From Gemmatimonadota bacterium (GTDB taxonomy: Bacteria > Gemmatimonadota > Gemmatimonadetes > Gemmatimonadales > GWC2-71-9): 64,000 nt of DNA. Shown piece after piece: positions 56,601-64,000 of this stretch (its first letter is position 1; each line of letters starts with the position of its first letter). The stretch covers positions 1 to 64,000 of the forward strand of contig QHTK01000044.1 in NCBI GenBank assembly GCA_003220795.1. Reading direction: 5' to 3'. The notes under the pieces are model-generated. The model made no database searches. It was not told the DNA's origin and saw only the letters and a program-made list of their open reading frames with translations. Position numbers and translations under genes: made by a program.

Positions 56601-57985
56601 GCCCGACGACGGCCGGGGCGATCGCGACGGCCCTCGGCGTCCCCGCGCCCGACGTCGATTTCGCCCTCGGGGCGCTCGAGCACGAGGGCTTCGTGCTGCG
56701 GGGCCGGTTCACCCCGGGCACCACCGAGCTCGAGTGGTGCGAGCGGCGGCTGCTCGCGCGCATCCACCGCTACACGCTCGACCGGCTGCGCAAGGAGATT
56801 GAGCCGGTCACCGCGGCTGACTTCATGCGGTTCCTGCTGCGCTGGCAGCGGGTTGCCGAGGATGCGCGTGCCGAGGGGCCGGAGGGGCTCGCCGCCGTGC
56901 TCGACCTGCTCGACGGTTTCGAGCTGCCGGCGGGCGCGTGGGAGACCGACGTCCTTCCCGCCCGCATGCGGGAGTACGACCCGCTGTGGCTCGATGGGCT
57001 CTGCCTCTCGGGGGAGGTGGCGTGGGGGAGACTCAGTCAAACGCGGAACGTGGAAGGTGGAACGCGGAACAGAAAGACCGGCCCCATTCGCACGACGCCC
57101 GTTGCGCTGTTTCGACGGGAGAGGGGAGCCATCTGGCGGTCTTTGTCCACGCCGCCTGACACGGCGGATGGAGCGTTGTCCCATACGGCGGGCGCGGTGC
57201 TGGGCGTGCTCGATGAGCGCGGGGCATCGTTCTTTGGCGATCTCGTCAACGCGACCGGCCTGCTGCGTACCGAGGTGGAAAAGGGGCTGGGCGAGCTCGT
57301 CGCGTGGGGGCTCGTCACGTCCGACAGCTTCGCCGGGTTACGCGCGCTGCTGGTGCCGTCGGACCGGCGGCGTCCGATCGGGGCGGGGACGTTTCGACGG
57401 CGCGGCCGCGTGGCACCGTTCGGCGTCGAGACGGCGGGCCGCTGGTCGCGCGTGCGGCCGGGTTCGGTGCTGCCCGAGGACCAGCTCGCCGAAGCGGTCG
57501 CCCGGCAACTGCTGCGGCGCTACGGCGTCGTGTTCCGCCGCGTGGTGACGCGCGAAGCCTTGCTGGTGCCGTGGCGCGATCTGCTGCGCGTATACCGCCG
57601 CCTCGAGGCGCGCGGCGAGATCCGCGGCGGCCGCTTCGTCGGGGGGTTTTCGGGCGAGCAGTACGCCCTCCCCGAGGCGATCGGGCTCCTCCGCCAGGTG
57701 CGCCGCCAGGAGGCGAGCGGTGCGCTCGTCACGTTGAGCGGCGCCGACCCGCTCAACCTCGTCGGCATCGTCACGCCGGGCGACGCGGTGCCCGCCTTCG
57801 CGACCAACCGGATCCTGTACCGGGACGGCATCCCGGTGGCGGTGAAAGAGGGAGAGGGGAGAGGCGAGCGGTTCCTGCTGGACGTGGGGCCCGAGGAGGC
57901 GCAGCTGCTGCGATCCGCCCTGGTGCGGCGGCGGGTGGCCCCGCTCGTGCGGACGTATCTCGGCAAGACGAGGGCGGGGACCTAG
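53627..57985 (+). CDS. lhr: Lhr-family large superfamily 2 helicase
   Basis: A protein of 1452 residues from GTG 53627. The Lhr core (about 1-850) has [13 protein letters not shown] (Walker A near 42), [14 protein letters not shown] (near 166), LSATQKP and [10 protein letters not shown], then winged helix and beta-sheet domains. The C-terminal 600 residues are the bacterial Lhr-CTD that assembles the tetramer, with repeated winged helices ([23 protein letters not shown]-like). Lhr unwinds RNA:DNA and is DNA-damage inducible in other bacteria. Two short repeats, at residues 908-918 and 1139-1148, interrupt the CTD in frame ([11 protein letters not shown] and [10 protein letters not shown]) and look like inserted loops. 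GTP/ATP use and length are typical. Confidence 0.9.
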   Translation: MPLSGFHPTIARWFGDRFAEPTEPQRGAWPVIQAGRNALIAAPTGSGKTFAAFLAAIDSLLRQGLEGTLRDETQVVYVSPLKALSNDVQKNLAEPLAEIRRTLEGMCLPDVEIRTVVRTGDTPAAERQAMVHRPPHILVTTPESLFLILTSERAREMLRSVRTVIVDEIHAVARDKRGSHLALSLERLEHLAGRRLQRIGLSATQKPIEDIAQFLVGANRASSPDSGAPTIIDSGHARALDLAIEILSSPLEAVMAGEVWDELYDRLAQLIGEHRTTLVFVNTRRLAERLTLHLSERLGAEHVTSHHGSLSKEKRLDAETRLKEGKLKALVATASLELGIDIGTVDLVCQIGSTRSIATLLQRVGRAGHHLQAIPKGRLFPLSRDELIECAALLRATAERRLDRLVIPDHPLDILAQQIVAAAAGDEWDEAALYDLVRGAYPYRDLSRKDFDDVVQMLAEGFTTRRGRRGAYIHYDGVNHRLRGRRGARLAAITSGGAIPDIGDYRVILEPTETFVGTLNEDFAIESMPGDIFQLGNSSYLINRIESGQVRVVDAQGQPPSIPFWLGEAPARTPELSEEVSRLRQDIADRLGDPPGAIAWLVGAVPGLPEAAARQMVEYLDAAQRILGVIPTQQTLVLERFFDEAGGMQLVLHAPFGSRVNRAWGLALRKRFCRSFNFELQAAATEDAIVLSLGPQHSFPLDDVFHYLKPDTAEHLLVQAMLDAPMFGSRWRWNATRALAVLRSRGGKKVPTPLQRMDAEDLVAAVFPDQLACPENLVGDREIPHHPLVQQTIADCLLEAMDFPGLKRVLEGMDAGRFTLVARDTPEPSPLSHEVLNAKPYAFLDDAPLEERRTQAVITRRGLDVKTADELGTLDRDAIDRVKDEAWPEVTSADELHDALLVIGAVPSAECGVRNAEWQGHFDELAGQRRAGQLMTERPLWVAAERLPMLEAVFPGAACEPALVPPERERAKSWTREDGMRELVRGRLEAVGPTTAGAIATALGVPAPDVDFALGALEHEGFVLRGRFTPGTTELEWCERRLLARIHRYTLDRLRKEIEPVTAADFMRFLLRWQRVAEDARAEGPEGLAAVLDLLDGFELPAGAWETDVLPARMREYDPLWLDGLCLSGEVAWGRLSQTRNVEGGTRNRKTGPIRTTPVALFRRERGAIWRSLSTPPDTADGALSHTAGAVLGVLDERGASFFGDLVNATGLLRTEVEKGLGELVAWGLVTSDSFAGLRALLVPSDRRRPIGAGTFRRRGRVAPFGVETAGRWSRVRPGSVLPEDQLAEAVARQLLRRYGVVFRRVVTREALLVPWRDLLRVYRRLEARGEIRGGRFVGGFSGEQYALPEAIGLLRQVRRQEASGALVTLSGADPLNLVGIVTPGDAVPAFATNRILYRDGIPVAVKEGEGRGERFLLDVGPEEAQLLRSALVRRRVAPLVRTYLGKTRAGT
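56348..56380 (+). repeat. 33-bp heptamer element, copy 1 (inside lhr)
   Basis: Built of TGCGGAA and TGCGGAG units. It is identical to the elements at 62954 and, reversed, at 63271. Being 33 bases it adds eleven codons to lhr without changing the frame. Confidence 0.9.
57042..57069 (+). repeat. Heptamer tandem repeat inside lhr
   Basis: Four 7-base units, CGCGGAA, CGTGGAA, GGTGGAA, CGCGGAA, encode part of the [10 protein letters not shown] stretch. Confidence 0.8.
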
Positions 57986-57990
57986 GGTCG

Positions 57991-58497
57991 TCACGTCGAT
58001 CGGCGCGAGCCGAATCGGCGCCACGCGTGATTCGCCAGCCGGCGCAGCGTCCCCTGGCGCTGCGAGAGAGTGGATGCTTTCAGACGCACGTCCGCCAGCA
58101 CCCGGTCGAAGCCCGCCGCCCGATCGGCACGGTTGCGCACCCAGGCGAGCCCCCCGAACAATCGCACCGCCCCATACAGCACGTACTTGACCGGCGCGCT
58201 CACGGCGAGCACGCCCATCGCTTCGAGGAAGATCGCGTCGGCCTGGCGCCGCGGCCGGGTCTGTGTCCAGTACAGCCAGTCGTGAATGACGCTCGCGTTG
58301 CCGTAGCGCCCCCACTTCGGCAGGATCACCCAGAAGGGTCGGGGGATGGTGGCGAAGTCGGTCTGGAAGCCGATCGCCACCTCGATGTGGTCGCCGCTGC
58401 CCTCCGAGCCGACGTCGTAACCGAACGCGCGCACGATCACCCAGGTGGTGCCGTCGGCGAGCGGCGTCACCACGAGCGCGTCGGTGAAGCAGCTCAC
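57991..58497 (-). CDS. DUF1353 family protein
   Basis: A protein of 168 residues from GTG 58497, overlapping the msrA stop as GTGA. The DUF1353 core is seen: strands around WVIVRAFGYDVGS and VAIGFQTDFATIPRPFW, then the SVIHDWLYW motif with conserved His-Asp, followed by a helix (QADAIFLEAMGVL). DUF1353 proteins occur in phages and bacteria and may be small hydrolases or structural proteins; function not established. The last 40 residues are basic (NHAWRRFGSRRST). It may share a transcript with msrA. Confidence 0.82.
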   Translation of the reverse strand: MSCFTDALVVTPLADGTTWVIVRAFGYDVGSEGSGDHIEVAIGFQTDFATIPRPFWVILPKWGRYGNASVIHDWLYWTQTRPRRQADAIFLEAMGVLAVSAPVKYVLYGAVRLFGGLAWVRNRADRAAGFDRVLADVRLKASTLSQRQGTLRRLANHAWRRFGSRRST

Positions 58498-59048
58498 GCC
58501 GGCTGTTTCAACTTGTCCAGAAAGAGCTTCCGGACCTTCGCCACCTTGGGCGCGATCACCGCGCTGCAGTACCCCTGGTTCGGGTTGCGACGGAAGTAGT
58601 CGCGGTGGTACTCCTCGGCCGGATAGAACGACTCGAGCGGCTTGAGCTCCGTGACGATGGCGTCGTCCCACACGTGCTCGCGTTGCAGCTCCGCGATCAC
58701 CCGCTCGGCCGCGGCCCGCTGCTCGGGTGTGTGATAATAGATCGCGGAGCGATACTGGGTCCCGACATCCGCCCCCTGCCGGTTCAGGGTCGTCGGGTCG
58801 TGGATCGTGAAGAAGACATGCAGCAAGTCGTCGAACGAGACGACCCGGGGATCGAACGTGATCTGCACGACCTCGGCGTGGCCGGTGGTCCCCGTGCACA
58901 CCTGCTCGTATGACGGGTTCGCCACGCGACCGCCCGCGTATCCGGACTGGACGCGCTCGACGCCCCTCAGATCCTGGAACGCCGCTTCGAGGCACCAGAA
59001 ACAGCCGCCGGCGAGGGTGGCGACTTCGCGCTGGGGAGTGGCAGTCAC
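58494..59048 (-). CDS. msrA: Peptide methionine sulfoxide reductase A
   Basis: A protein of 184 residues. The start GTG 59048 follows AAAGGA; longer in-frame readings lack family features. It reduces methionine-S-sulfoxide. The catalytic Cys16 is in GGCFWCLEAAF; YAGGRVANPSYEQVCTG supplies a possible recycling cysteine, and HDPTTLNRQGADVGTQYRS is the usual substrate loop. Cytoplasmic. Cys, not Sec, is used here although the genome apparently decodes Sec. It is followed by the DUF1353 gene with overlapping codons. Confidence 0.93.
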   Translation of the reverse strand: MTATPQREVATLAGGCFWCLEAAFQDLRGVERVQSGYAGGRVANPSYEQVCTGTTGHAEVVQITFDPRVVSFDDLLHVFFTIHDPTTLNRQGADVGTQYRSAIYYHTPEQRAAAERVIAELQREHVWDDAIVTELKPLESFYPAEEYHRDYFRRNPNQGYCSAVIAPKVAKVRKLFLDKLKQPA

Positions 59049-59127
59049 GAACAAGGTCCTTTCGAAGGCGTGCGCCGAATGATAATCGTGATACGCGCCG
59101 GATGGTTCCCCCGCCGGCTCGTGGCGC

Positions 59128-59616
59128 TCAAAACGCCCACCCGGCAAGGAAGCGCAACGTTATGCCGCCGCCATGGCCGCCCGGGGTCTCGCCGCCGATC
59201 GTCCCGACGACGCCACACCCAAAGTCGAAGAAAAGCCCCGGCCTCGTGTCGGGCCACAGCTCCGATCCCAGCAGCGCGGCCCATTCCACGCGTGCGACGC
59301 CCGGTTCGTTGCGGCCGAAGAGGCGGGCGAGACCGACGCTGAGGTAGAGCAAGGGCTCGTGGTCCGCGCGCCGCGGCAGGAATGGATCGGGCAGTTGAAC
59401 CTGGGCGTGGGCGCCCACGCCGCCGCCCCCGAGCGCGACGCCGAGGCCGATGGGAGCATCCGGCAAGCGGTGCAGCAGCGCGAGCGCAGTCCCGTAGCCG
59501 GTGACGTCGGACCAGCCGAACGCAAAGGCGGTATGAGTGGGTCGGAGATCCCCGAGCTGGGCAGCGACGGGATGGATGGAGGTGAGGGCGAGCGCGACAG
59601 TCCAGAGTGCCCGCAT
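59128..59616 (-). CDS. Small secreted, possibly outer-membrane protein
   Basis: A protein of 162 residues with a signal peptide (LWTVALALTSIHPVAAQ) and a mature part of alternating glycine-rich strands (FAFGWSDVTGYGTALALLHR, LGVALGGGGVGAHAQVQ, GLFFDFGCGVVGTIGG), ending in an aromatic strand (LRFLAGWAF) typical of outer-membrane barrels. It is short for a barrel, so it may be an 8-strand type. Family unknown. It sits just after dnaE2 but seems to have its own palindromic promoter inside the dnaE2 end. Confidence 0.7.
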   Translation of the reverse strand: MRALWTVALALTSIHPVAAQLGDLRPTHTAFAFGWSDVTGYGTALALLHRLPDAPIGLGVALGGGGVGAHAQVQLPDPFLPRRADHEPLLYLSVGLARLFGRNEPGVARVEWAALLGSELWPDTRPGLFFDFGCGVVGTIGGETPGGHGGGITLRFLAGWAF

Positions 59617-59632
59617 GGGGTAATCTTACCCC
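59617..59632 (-). promoter_or_regulatory. Palindrome containing a -10 element
   Basis: On the minus strand GGGGTAAGATTACCCC has perfect 7-base arms around GA; its TAAGAT lies 6 bases before the ATG at 59616. It also contains the dnaE2 stop codon. The promoter is therefore probably covered by a repressor. Confidence 0.5.
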
Positions 59633-62600
59633 CAATCTTTCGACTCGGGCGCGACACGGCGCATGGACTTGAGGAATGCCATTGCGGATTGCGGATTGTG
59701 GATTGCGGATTCGACGGGCGGGTCTTCAAATCCGCAATGCAGTCCTTTCGCTTCCTCCGCCAGCACGTTCACCGTCCCATCGTCTTTCGCGAGCTTACCC
59801 CGCACCCATAGGAGCGGCTCGCCGCGGATCGCCGTGCGGTGCTCCCGGTATACATCGGGCCGCACGATCACGTTCACCATCCCCGCTACGTCCTCGACCA
59901 GCACGAAGACGAATCCCTTGGCGGTCTCTGGGCGCTGGCGCGCGACGACCAGGCCCGCCACCTCGACTCTCGCCCCGTGCTCGAGCCGGGGAAGCGCGTC
60001 GCTCTGCACCACTCCGGGCGGCAGCACGTCGCGCAGGAGCGCGAGCGGATGGCCGCTCGCCGCGAACCCCAGCACCGCGTACTCGGCGAGCAGCCGCTCG
60101 TCCGCCGCGAGACCGCCGAAGCGCAGTCGCTCGAACGGGTGGTCGAGAGCGAGCTCGAGCTGGCGCCGGCCGCGTGCCTCGCCGCCCTGCTCCGCTTCGG
60201 GCGGGAGCCACAGCCCCACTTGCCACAACAGCTCGCGCCGCGTCAGGCCGAAGCCGTCGCACCCGCCGACCCACACCAGGTGCTCGATCGCGCTGCGCTT
60301 GAGCTTGGGGGGAGCCCGCCTCACGAAATCACCGACGCTCCGGAACGGGCCGCGCGCGCGCTCGTCCACGACCGCGGTCGCCGTCTCCTCGCTCCAATCC
60401 CGGATGAACCCGAGCCCTACTCGCACGGCATCTGCTCCCCTTCCCCCTTCCCCGGCCTTCAACCGGCCTTTTCCCCCTTCCACCGTGCACCACACGTCGC
60501 TCAGGTTCACATCGGGGAGCCGGATCTCGACCTCGTTGCGTTTGGCGTCCCGCCCCAGCGCGTCGAGCGAGTAGAACCCCATCGGCTGATTGTTGAAGAG
60601 CGCGCAGTAGTACTCGGCCGGGTGATAATGCCTGAGCCACGCCGACTGGTAGGCGAGCAGCCCGAACGCCGCGGCGTGCGACTTGGGGAACCCGAACTCC
60701 GAGAACGCGATCACCTGGGTGAAGACGCGTTCGGCGACCGGCTCGGGGACGCCGCGCGCCGCCGCCCCCTCACGGAACTCGTCCCAGAATCCCGCCATCA
60801 GCTCGCGGCTACGCCGGCGGCTCATGGCGCGTCGCAGCGCCTCCGCCTGCCCCGGCGTGAACCCCGCGAGCGCCTGGCACACCTGGAGCACCTGGTCCTG
60901 ATAGAGGATCACCCCCAGGGTCTCCGCGAGCGCGTCTTTCAGGAGCGGGTGGTCCACCGGTGGCTCGTAGCGGCGGCCGCGGGCCCGGGCGCGGCGCTCG
61001 TCCTCGCGCCGCCGCACGTAGGGATTCACCGCGCCGCCCACGATGGGGCCGGGCCGCACGATCGCCACTTCGACCGCGAGATCCTCGAGATTGCGCGGCC
61101 GGGTGCGGCGCAGCATCTGGATCTGCGCCCTGCTCTCGATCTGGAACAGCCCCACGGTGTCGCCGCGGCAGATGCGGTCGTACACCGCCTGGTCGGCGAA
61201 GTCGATGCGCGACAGATCGGGCGGCGCCCCCTGGCGCGTCGCGATCAGCTCGACGCTCTCCTCGACCAGCGACAGCATGCCGAGCGCCAGGAAGTCGATC
61301 TTCACGAAGCGCGCGTCGTCGCAGGAGTCCTTGTCCCACTGGCACACGACGCGGTCTTCCATCGCCGCCCGCTCGAGCGGCACGACTTCGACGAGCGGCC
61401 GGCTCGAGATGATCATCCCGCCGACGTGCTGCGACACGTGGCGCGGCAGCCCGGCGATTTCCTCGGCTAGCTCGCACAGCTCCTTCCAGAGCGGGGCGGC
61501 GCGCCGCCCCGCGAAGCCGGGCAGCTGATCCAGCTCGTCCGCCAGCTCCCCCGACCGCCGGTCCGCCAGCTTGGCGACTTGCTCGATCTCTCCCAACGGC
61601 AGATCGAGCGCCTTGCCGATCTCGCGCACCGCGGAGCGGAGCCGGTAGGTGGGGAAGGCGCAGACCAGCCCCACGTGCTCGTCGCCGTAGCGCTTGTAGA
61701 CCCGCCGGATCAGCTCCTCGCGGATCTCGCGCGGGAAGTCGAGGTCGATGTCGGGTACCGATGCGAGGCTCTCGTTCAGGAACCTGCCCAGGAACAGGCG
61801 GTTGGCGATCGGGTCGATGTGCGACAGGCCGAGCAGGTAGCAGACGATGGACGACACCGACGAGCCGCGCCCGCGGCCGGGGAGCAGGTTTCCGAGGGCC
61901 CGCCGGGTGCCCCGGCGCACGTCGGCCGCCACCTCGCGTGCCAGGTCGAACAGGTCGTGATAGACCAGGAAGAACCCACTGAGTCGATGGTGTTCGATTA
62001 GTGTCAGCTCTTCCGCGAGCCGCCGCTCCGCCTCGCCCCGGGGCTCGGAGCCCGCCGGATAGCGCTCGTCGAGGCGGGCACGGCACAGCTCGGCGAGCGC
62101 CTGCGGGGCGGGCGACCGGTCGGCCCCGCGGAAGTCCGGAAAGCCGTAACCCAGGTCCCGGGTGAGGTCGAACGCCCGGCAGCGCTCGGCGAGCGCGAGC
62201 GTGTTGGCGACAGCATCGGGACAGTCCGCGAACAGTTCGGCGACTTCCGCGGGCGGCCGCAGGTAGAACTCGCTGTTCGGCCGCCGCACACCGTGCGACC
62301 CGTCGAGGGTGGTGCGGTGGCGGATCGCTGTGAGCACGTCGTGCAGCCGGTGGCGGGCGCGGACGTGATAATGCACGTTGCCGGACGCCACAACGCCAAG
62401 CCGCGCGGCGTCCGCCACATCCATCAGGGAGCGTGTCAGGGCCCGATCGCCCCGCACGTAGTTGCGCTGCAGCTCGACGTAGAACCGCTCGGCGCCGAAC
62501 ACGGCGCGACAGCGTTCGGCGAACGCTCGGGCGGCGGTCACGCCTTCGTGCATCAGGATCCGCGGCAGCAGGCCCGTGCGGCAGCCGGACAGCACGATGA

Positions 62601-62952
62601 GCCCGGCGTGGCGCGCCTCGAGCGACGCGAAGTCGAGCCGCGGATCGCGCCGGTCGGCGCTACCGAGATGCGCCTCGGTGATCAGCCGGCACAGGTTCGC
62701 GTATCCGTCGGGCGTCTCGGCGAGCAGCGTCACGTGGGAGCCGTCGCGCAGCGTCAGCTCCGCGCCGGTGATCGCCTGGAGGCCGAGCTGCTTCGCTTCG
62801 TGCGCGAACGCCAGCGAGCCGTACAGGCCGTTGTGGTCGGTGAGCGCCAGCCCTGCGTAGCCGAGCTGCGACGCCGTGAGCGCGAGCTGCTCGGGGAGAG
62901 ATGCACCGTCGAGGAAAGAAAACGCCGAGTGGCAGTGGAGCTCGATATACAT
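59626..62952 (-). CDS. dnaE2: Error-prone DNA polymerase DnaE2
   Basis: A protein of 1108 residues from ATG 62952 (MYIELHCHSAFSFLDGAS, the PHP domain). The pol III alpha core has VPDIDLDFPREIREEL with the catalytic aspartates, GLVCAFPTYRLRSAVRE, and the C-terminal OB fold (VAGLVVARQRPETAKGFVFV). With ImuB it copies damaged DNA and causes induced mutation. Three low-complexity segments look like inserts: residues about 824-840 (VEGGKGRLKAGEGGRG) and the C-terminal GFEDPPVESAIHNPQSAM, both coded by short tandem repeats, plus the last few residues. The usual DnaE2 C-terminus is replaced by this tail. Confidence 0.93.
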   Translation of the reverse strand: MYIELHCHSAFSFLDGASLPEQLALTASQLGYAGLALTDHNGLYGSLAFAHEAKQLGLQAITGAELTLRDGSHVTLLAETPDGYANLCRLITEAHLGSADRRDPRLDFASLEARHAGLIVLSGCRTGLLPRILMHEGVTAARAFAERCRAVFGAERFYVELQRNYVRGDRALTRSLMDVADAARLGVVASGNVHYHVRARHRLHDVLTAIRHRTTLDGSHGVRRPNSEFYLRPPAEVAELFADCPDAVANTLALAERCRAFDLTRDLGYGFPDFRGADRSPAPQALAELCRARLDERYPAGSEPRGEAERRLAEELTLIEHHRLSGFFLVYHDLFDLAREVAADVRRGTRRALGNLLPGRGRGSSVSSIVCYLLGLSHIDPIANRLFLGRFLNESLASVPDIDLDFPREIREELIRRVYKRYGDEHVGLVCAFPTYRLRSAVREIGKALDLPLGEIEQVAKLADRRSGELADELDQLPGFAGRRAAPLWKELCELAEEIAGLPRHVSQHVGGMIISSRPLVEVVPLERAAMEDRVVCQWDKDSCDDARFVKIDFLALGMLSLVEESVELIATRQGAPPDLSRIDFADQAVYDRICRGDTVGLFQIESRAQIQMLRRTRPRNLEDLAVEVAIVRPGPIVGGAVNPYVRRREDERRARARGRRYEPPVDHPLLKDALAETLGVILYQDQVLQVCQALAGFTPGQAEALRRAMSRRRSRELMAGFWDEFREGAAARGVPEPVAERVFTQVIAFSEFGFPKSHAAAFGLLAYQSAWLRHYHPAEYYCALFNNQPMGFYSLDALGRDAKRNEVEIRLPDVNLSDVWCTVEGGKGRLKAGEGGRGADAVRVGLGFIRDWSEETATAVVDERARGPFRSVGDFVRRAPPKLKRSAIEHLVWVGGCDGFGLTRRELLWQVGLWLPPEAEQGGEARGRRQLELALDHPFERLRFGGLAADERLLAEYAVLGFAASGHPLALLRDVLPPGVVQSDALPRLEHGARVEVAGLVVARQRPETAKGFVFVLVEDVAGMVNVIVRPDVYREHRTAIRGEPLLWVRGKLAKDDGTVNVLAEEAKGLHCGFEDPPVESAIHNPQSAMAFLKSMRRVAPESKDWG
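59683..59710 (+). repeat. Heptamer tandem repeat in the dnaE2 end
   Basis: Four TGCGGAT-type units (third TGTGGAT) encode AIHNPQSA on the other strand; a reversed partial unit follows at 59728-59741. Confidence 0.8.
60435..60482 (+). repeat. C-rich short tandem repeat inside dnaE2
   Basis: CCCCTTCC-type runs on both sides of GGCCTTCAACCGGCC, which is itself an inverted pair. It encodes the glycine/lysine-rich insert near residue 830 of DnaE2. Confidence 0.7.
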
Positions 62953-62953
62953 A

Positions 62954-62987
62954 AGTGCGGAATGCGGAGTGCGGAATGCGGAATGGA
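62954..62987 (+). repeat. Heptamer element, copy 2 (before dnaE2)
   Basis: It lies directly upstream of the dnaE2 start. It is identical to the lhr copy over 33 bases and forms a perfect 34-bp inverted pair with 63270-63303. Confidence 0.9.
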
Positions 62988-63026
62988 TGCGCGTGCTTCG
63001 ATGCCGCGTTCCGGCAACCGTGTTCG

Positions 63027-63281
63027 CTAAGGCTTTTGTAAGAACCACTCCTGTGTCACGTGATCAACGAATAACACTGCCCGTTGCCCACCCTCCAGAA
63101 GCACTTCGTAGTACGTCCGCGTGATCGGATCCCTCCACCACTCATCATCGATCCGCCATGTCTCCCGGACAGCCTCGATCGGCCCCACTCCGGTTCGCGA
63201 GGGCAATCCACATGCATCGAGTTCTACCTGCACGCGTTGTGGAACGTTGAGGGCTCGAAGTCGGTCAGTTCCATTCCGCAT
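63027..63281 (-). CDS. DUF6504-type small protein of the mutasome cassette
   Basis: Up to 84 residues. The core is VQVELDACGLPSRTG, ETWRIDDEWWRDPITRTYYEV and RAVLFVDHVTQEWFLQK, the pattern of the small protein usually found between imuB and dnaE2. Role unknown; it may be an accessory to the polymerases. The start is uncertain: ATG 63281 lies inside the heptamer element and GTG 63233 would give 68 residues, closer to the conserved part. The element thus supplies a possible start codon. Confidence 0.7.
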   Translation of the reverse strand: MRNGTDRLRALNVPQRVQVELDACGLPSRTGVGPIEAVRETWRIDDEWWRDPITRTYYEVLLEGGQRAVLFVDHVTQEWFLQKP

Positions 63282-63303
63282 TCCGCACTCCGCATTCCGC
63301 ACT
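63270..63303 (-). repeat. Heptamer element, copy 3 (between imuB and DUF6504)
   Basis: Reverse complement of the 62954 element over 34 bases; the imuB stop codon TAG (63304-63302) overlaps its end. Confidence 0.9.
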
Positions 63304-64000
63304 AGGTTTCATACTCGATCAACGCGTACCGCCGCTCCGGGAGCCGCGACCACGGCTGTACCTCGATGATGCGGTAGAGCAGCGTGCGCTTGAGCCGGAG
63401 CCGGATCTCCTGCAGGGCGGTGCGGAGGGCGCGCCGCCGGCCGGCCCGCGCAGCCGCGTTCGCGTCGCGGGCGAAGAGTTGCAGCTCGGCGGTGCCCGGC
63501 GCGAAGGCGGTGAACTCGACGGCGAGCCGCTCCACCGCGCCCGCGGGTGGCGCCTGCTCGAGCCGGGTCCGGAGCGGCGCGGCGATGCGATCCCGGTCGG
63601 CGGTCGGATCCTTCAGGGTCGCTGCGATCATCCACGATGCCCCATGCTCGAGCTCAGCACGGACGCGCACTACCTGCACCCGCCAGCCGATGCGACGGGG
63701 ATGCTGGAGCGCGCGCTCGATCAGCCGGTCCAGCGCGTGTGCGAGCATCGCGCGATCGACGACGGGAGAGAAAAACGCGAGCGCGGCGACGATCGGCTCG
63801 GGCGCTTCGCGGCCCACGACCCGCTCGACCACCTCCCCCGCCGCGAGCCGCCACATGCGGCGGCCGGCCGCGCCGAACTGCGAGACGACCGCTTCCTGCG
63901 GCAGCGCGGCGAGCCGGCCGAGGGTGGTGAGCCCGAGCTGGCGGAGCCGGCGGTGCGTGTCGGGATCGAGCGAGAGGGCGGCGAGCGGTTGGGAGGAGAG
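63302..64000 (-). CDS. imuB: ImuB, Y-family polymerase-like protein, C-terminal part
   Basis: The reading frame runs off the right edge; about 232 residues are visible, ending in IEYET. The start visible at the edge, LSSQPLAALSLDPDTHRRLR, continues QLGLTTLGRLAALPQEAVVSQFG, the helix-hairpin-helix thumb of Y-family polymerases, and the rest is the little-finger and ImuB-specific tail (VVRVRAELEHGASW). ImuB is catalytically weak or dead but recruits DnaE2 to the beta clamp. The clamp motif is not in the visible part. Order imuB, DUF6504, dnaE2 is the standard mutasome operon; imuA would be further right. Confidence 0.85.
   Translation of the reverse strand, partial: LSSQPLAALSLDPDTHRRLRQLGLTTLGRLAALPQEAVVSQFGAAGRRMWRLAAGEVVERVVGREAPEPIVAALAFFSPVVDRAMLAHALDRLIERALQHPRRIGWRVQVVRVRAELEHGASWMIAATLKDPTADRDRIAAPLRTRLEQAPPAGAVERLAVEFTAFAPGTAELQLFARDANAAARAGRRRALRTALQEIRLRLKRTLLYRIIEVQPWSRLPERRYALIEYET

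Noticed and set aside
58494..59048. msrA as a second selenoprotein
   Set aside because: The catalytic position is TGC (Cys16), with no in-frame UGA.

Overview
The window is about 64 kb of GC-rich bacterial chromosome carrying 47 protein genes packed almost end to end; the longest gene-free gap is 271 bases, before lon. I see no tRNA, rRNA, insertion sequence, phage or CRISPR array. The cell is Gram-negative: there are two OmpA-type outer-membrane proteins, a DUF5916 outer-membrane protein and several lipoproteins. Soil-type secreted peptidases (M14, S9, M28), Ser/Thr kinase signalling, a fused branched-chain oxo-acid dehydrogenase E1 and an ImuB/DnaE2 mutasome fit Gemmatimonadota best. That assignment is inference, made without a database search.

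Left part (1-30 kb): a HEAT-repeat protein runs in from the left edge. Next come a sulfur operon (TsdA-type dihaem cytochrome plus a Tat-exported DsrE-like protein), glpD, and a fadI-fadJ beta-oxidation operon running into proline dehydrogenase and rsgA. A MazG-like pyrophosphohydrolase, a DUF1015 protein, a DJ-1/PfpI protein, a YtcJ-like amidohydrolase, a flavin reductase, the fused oxo-acid dehydrogenase E1, a fused transporter/spermidine synthase, a Ser/Thr kinase and lon follow. A DUF5916 protein is then followed by a TrmB-like regulator / lipoprotein hydrolase / TetR operon carrying two perfect palindromes.

Middle (30-47 kb): a conserved unknown, an M28 peptidase, an aconitase-family enzyme with the swivel domain first, a DUF4015 glycosidase-like protein, M14 and S9 peptidases, two tandem OmpA/thrombospondin-type-3 proteins, a Kelch lipoprotein and a GAF-containing methyl-accepting protein.

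The most notable gene is at 46819-47058. It encodes a 79-residue Rdx (SelW/SelT/SelH-like) selenoprotein with a C-V-V-Sec motif encoded by an in-frame UGA. Twenty-one bases after the UGA is a bacterial SECIS-like hairpin with a GGUCU apical loop. Ordinary gene calling would miss this gene. Its stop codon overlaps the TTG start of pfkA, so phosphofructokinase translation may depend on selenocysteine readthrough.

Right part (47-64 kb): pfkA, a DEAH-type helicase, a PAS/Fis-type regulator, a hotdog thioesterase, a small lipoprotein, ispH, an Lhr-family helicase, a DUF1353 protein, msrA, a small secreted protein, and the mutasome genes dnaE2, DUF6504 and imuB (imuB runs off the right edge).

Three features recur. 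First, 7- to 8-base tandem repeats sit in and between genes, including three exact copies of a 33-base element. Second, TANNNT-like -10 elements lie 6-8 bases before start codons, suggesting leaderless mRNAs. Third, several genes appear to start at CTG in CTGA stop/start overlaps.
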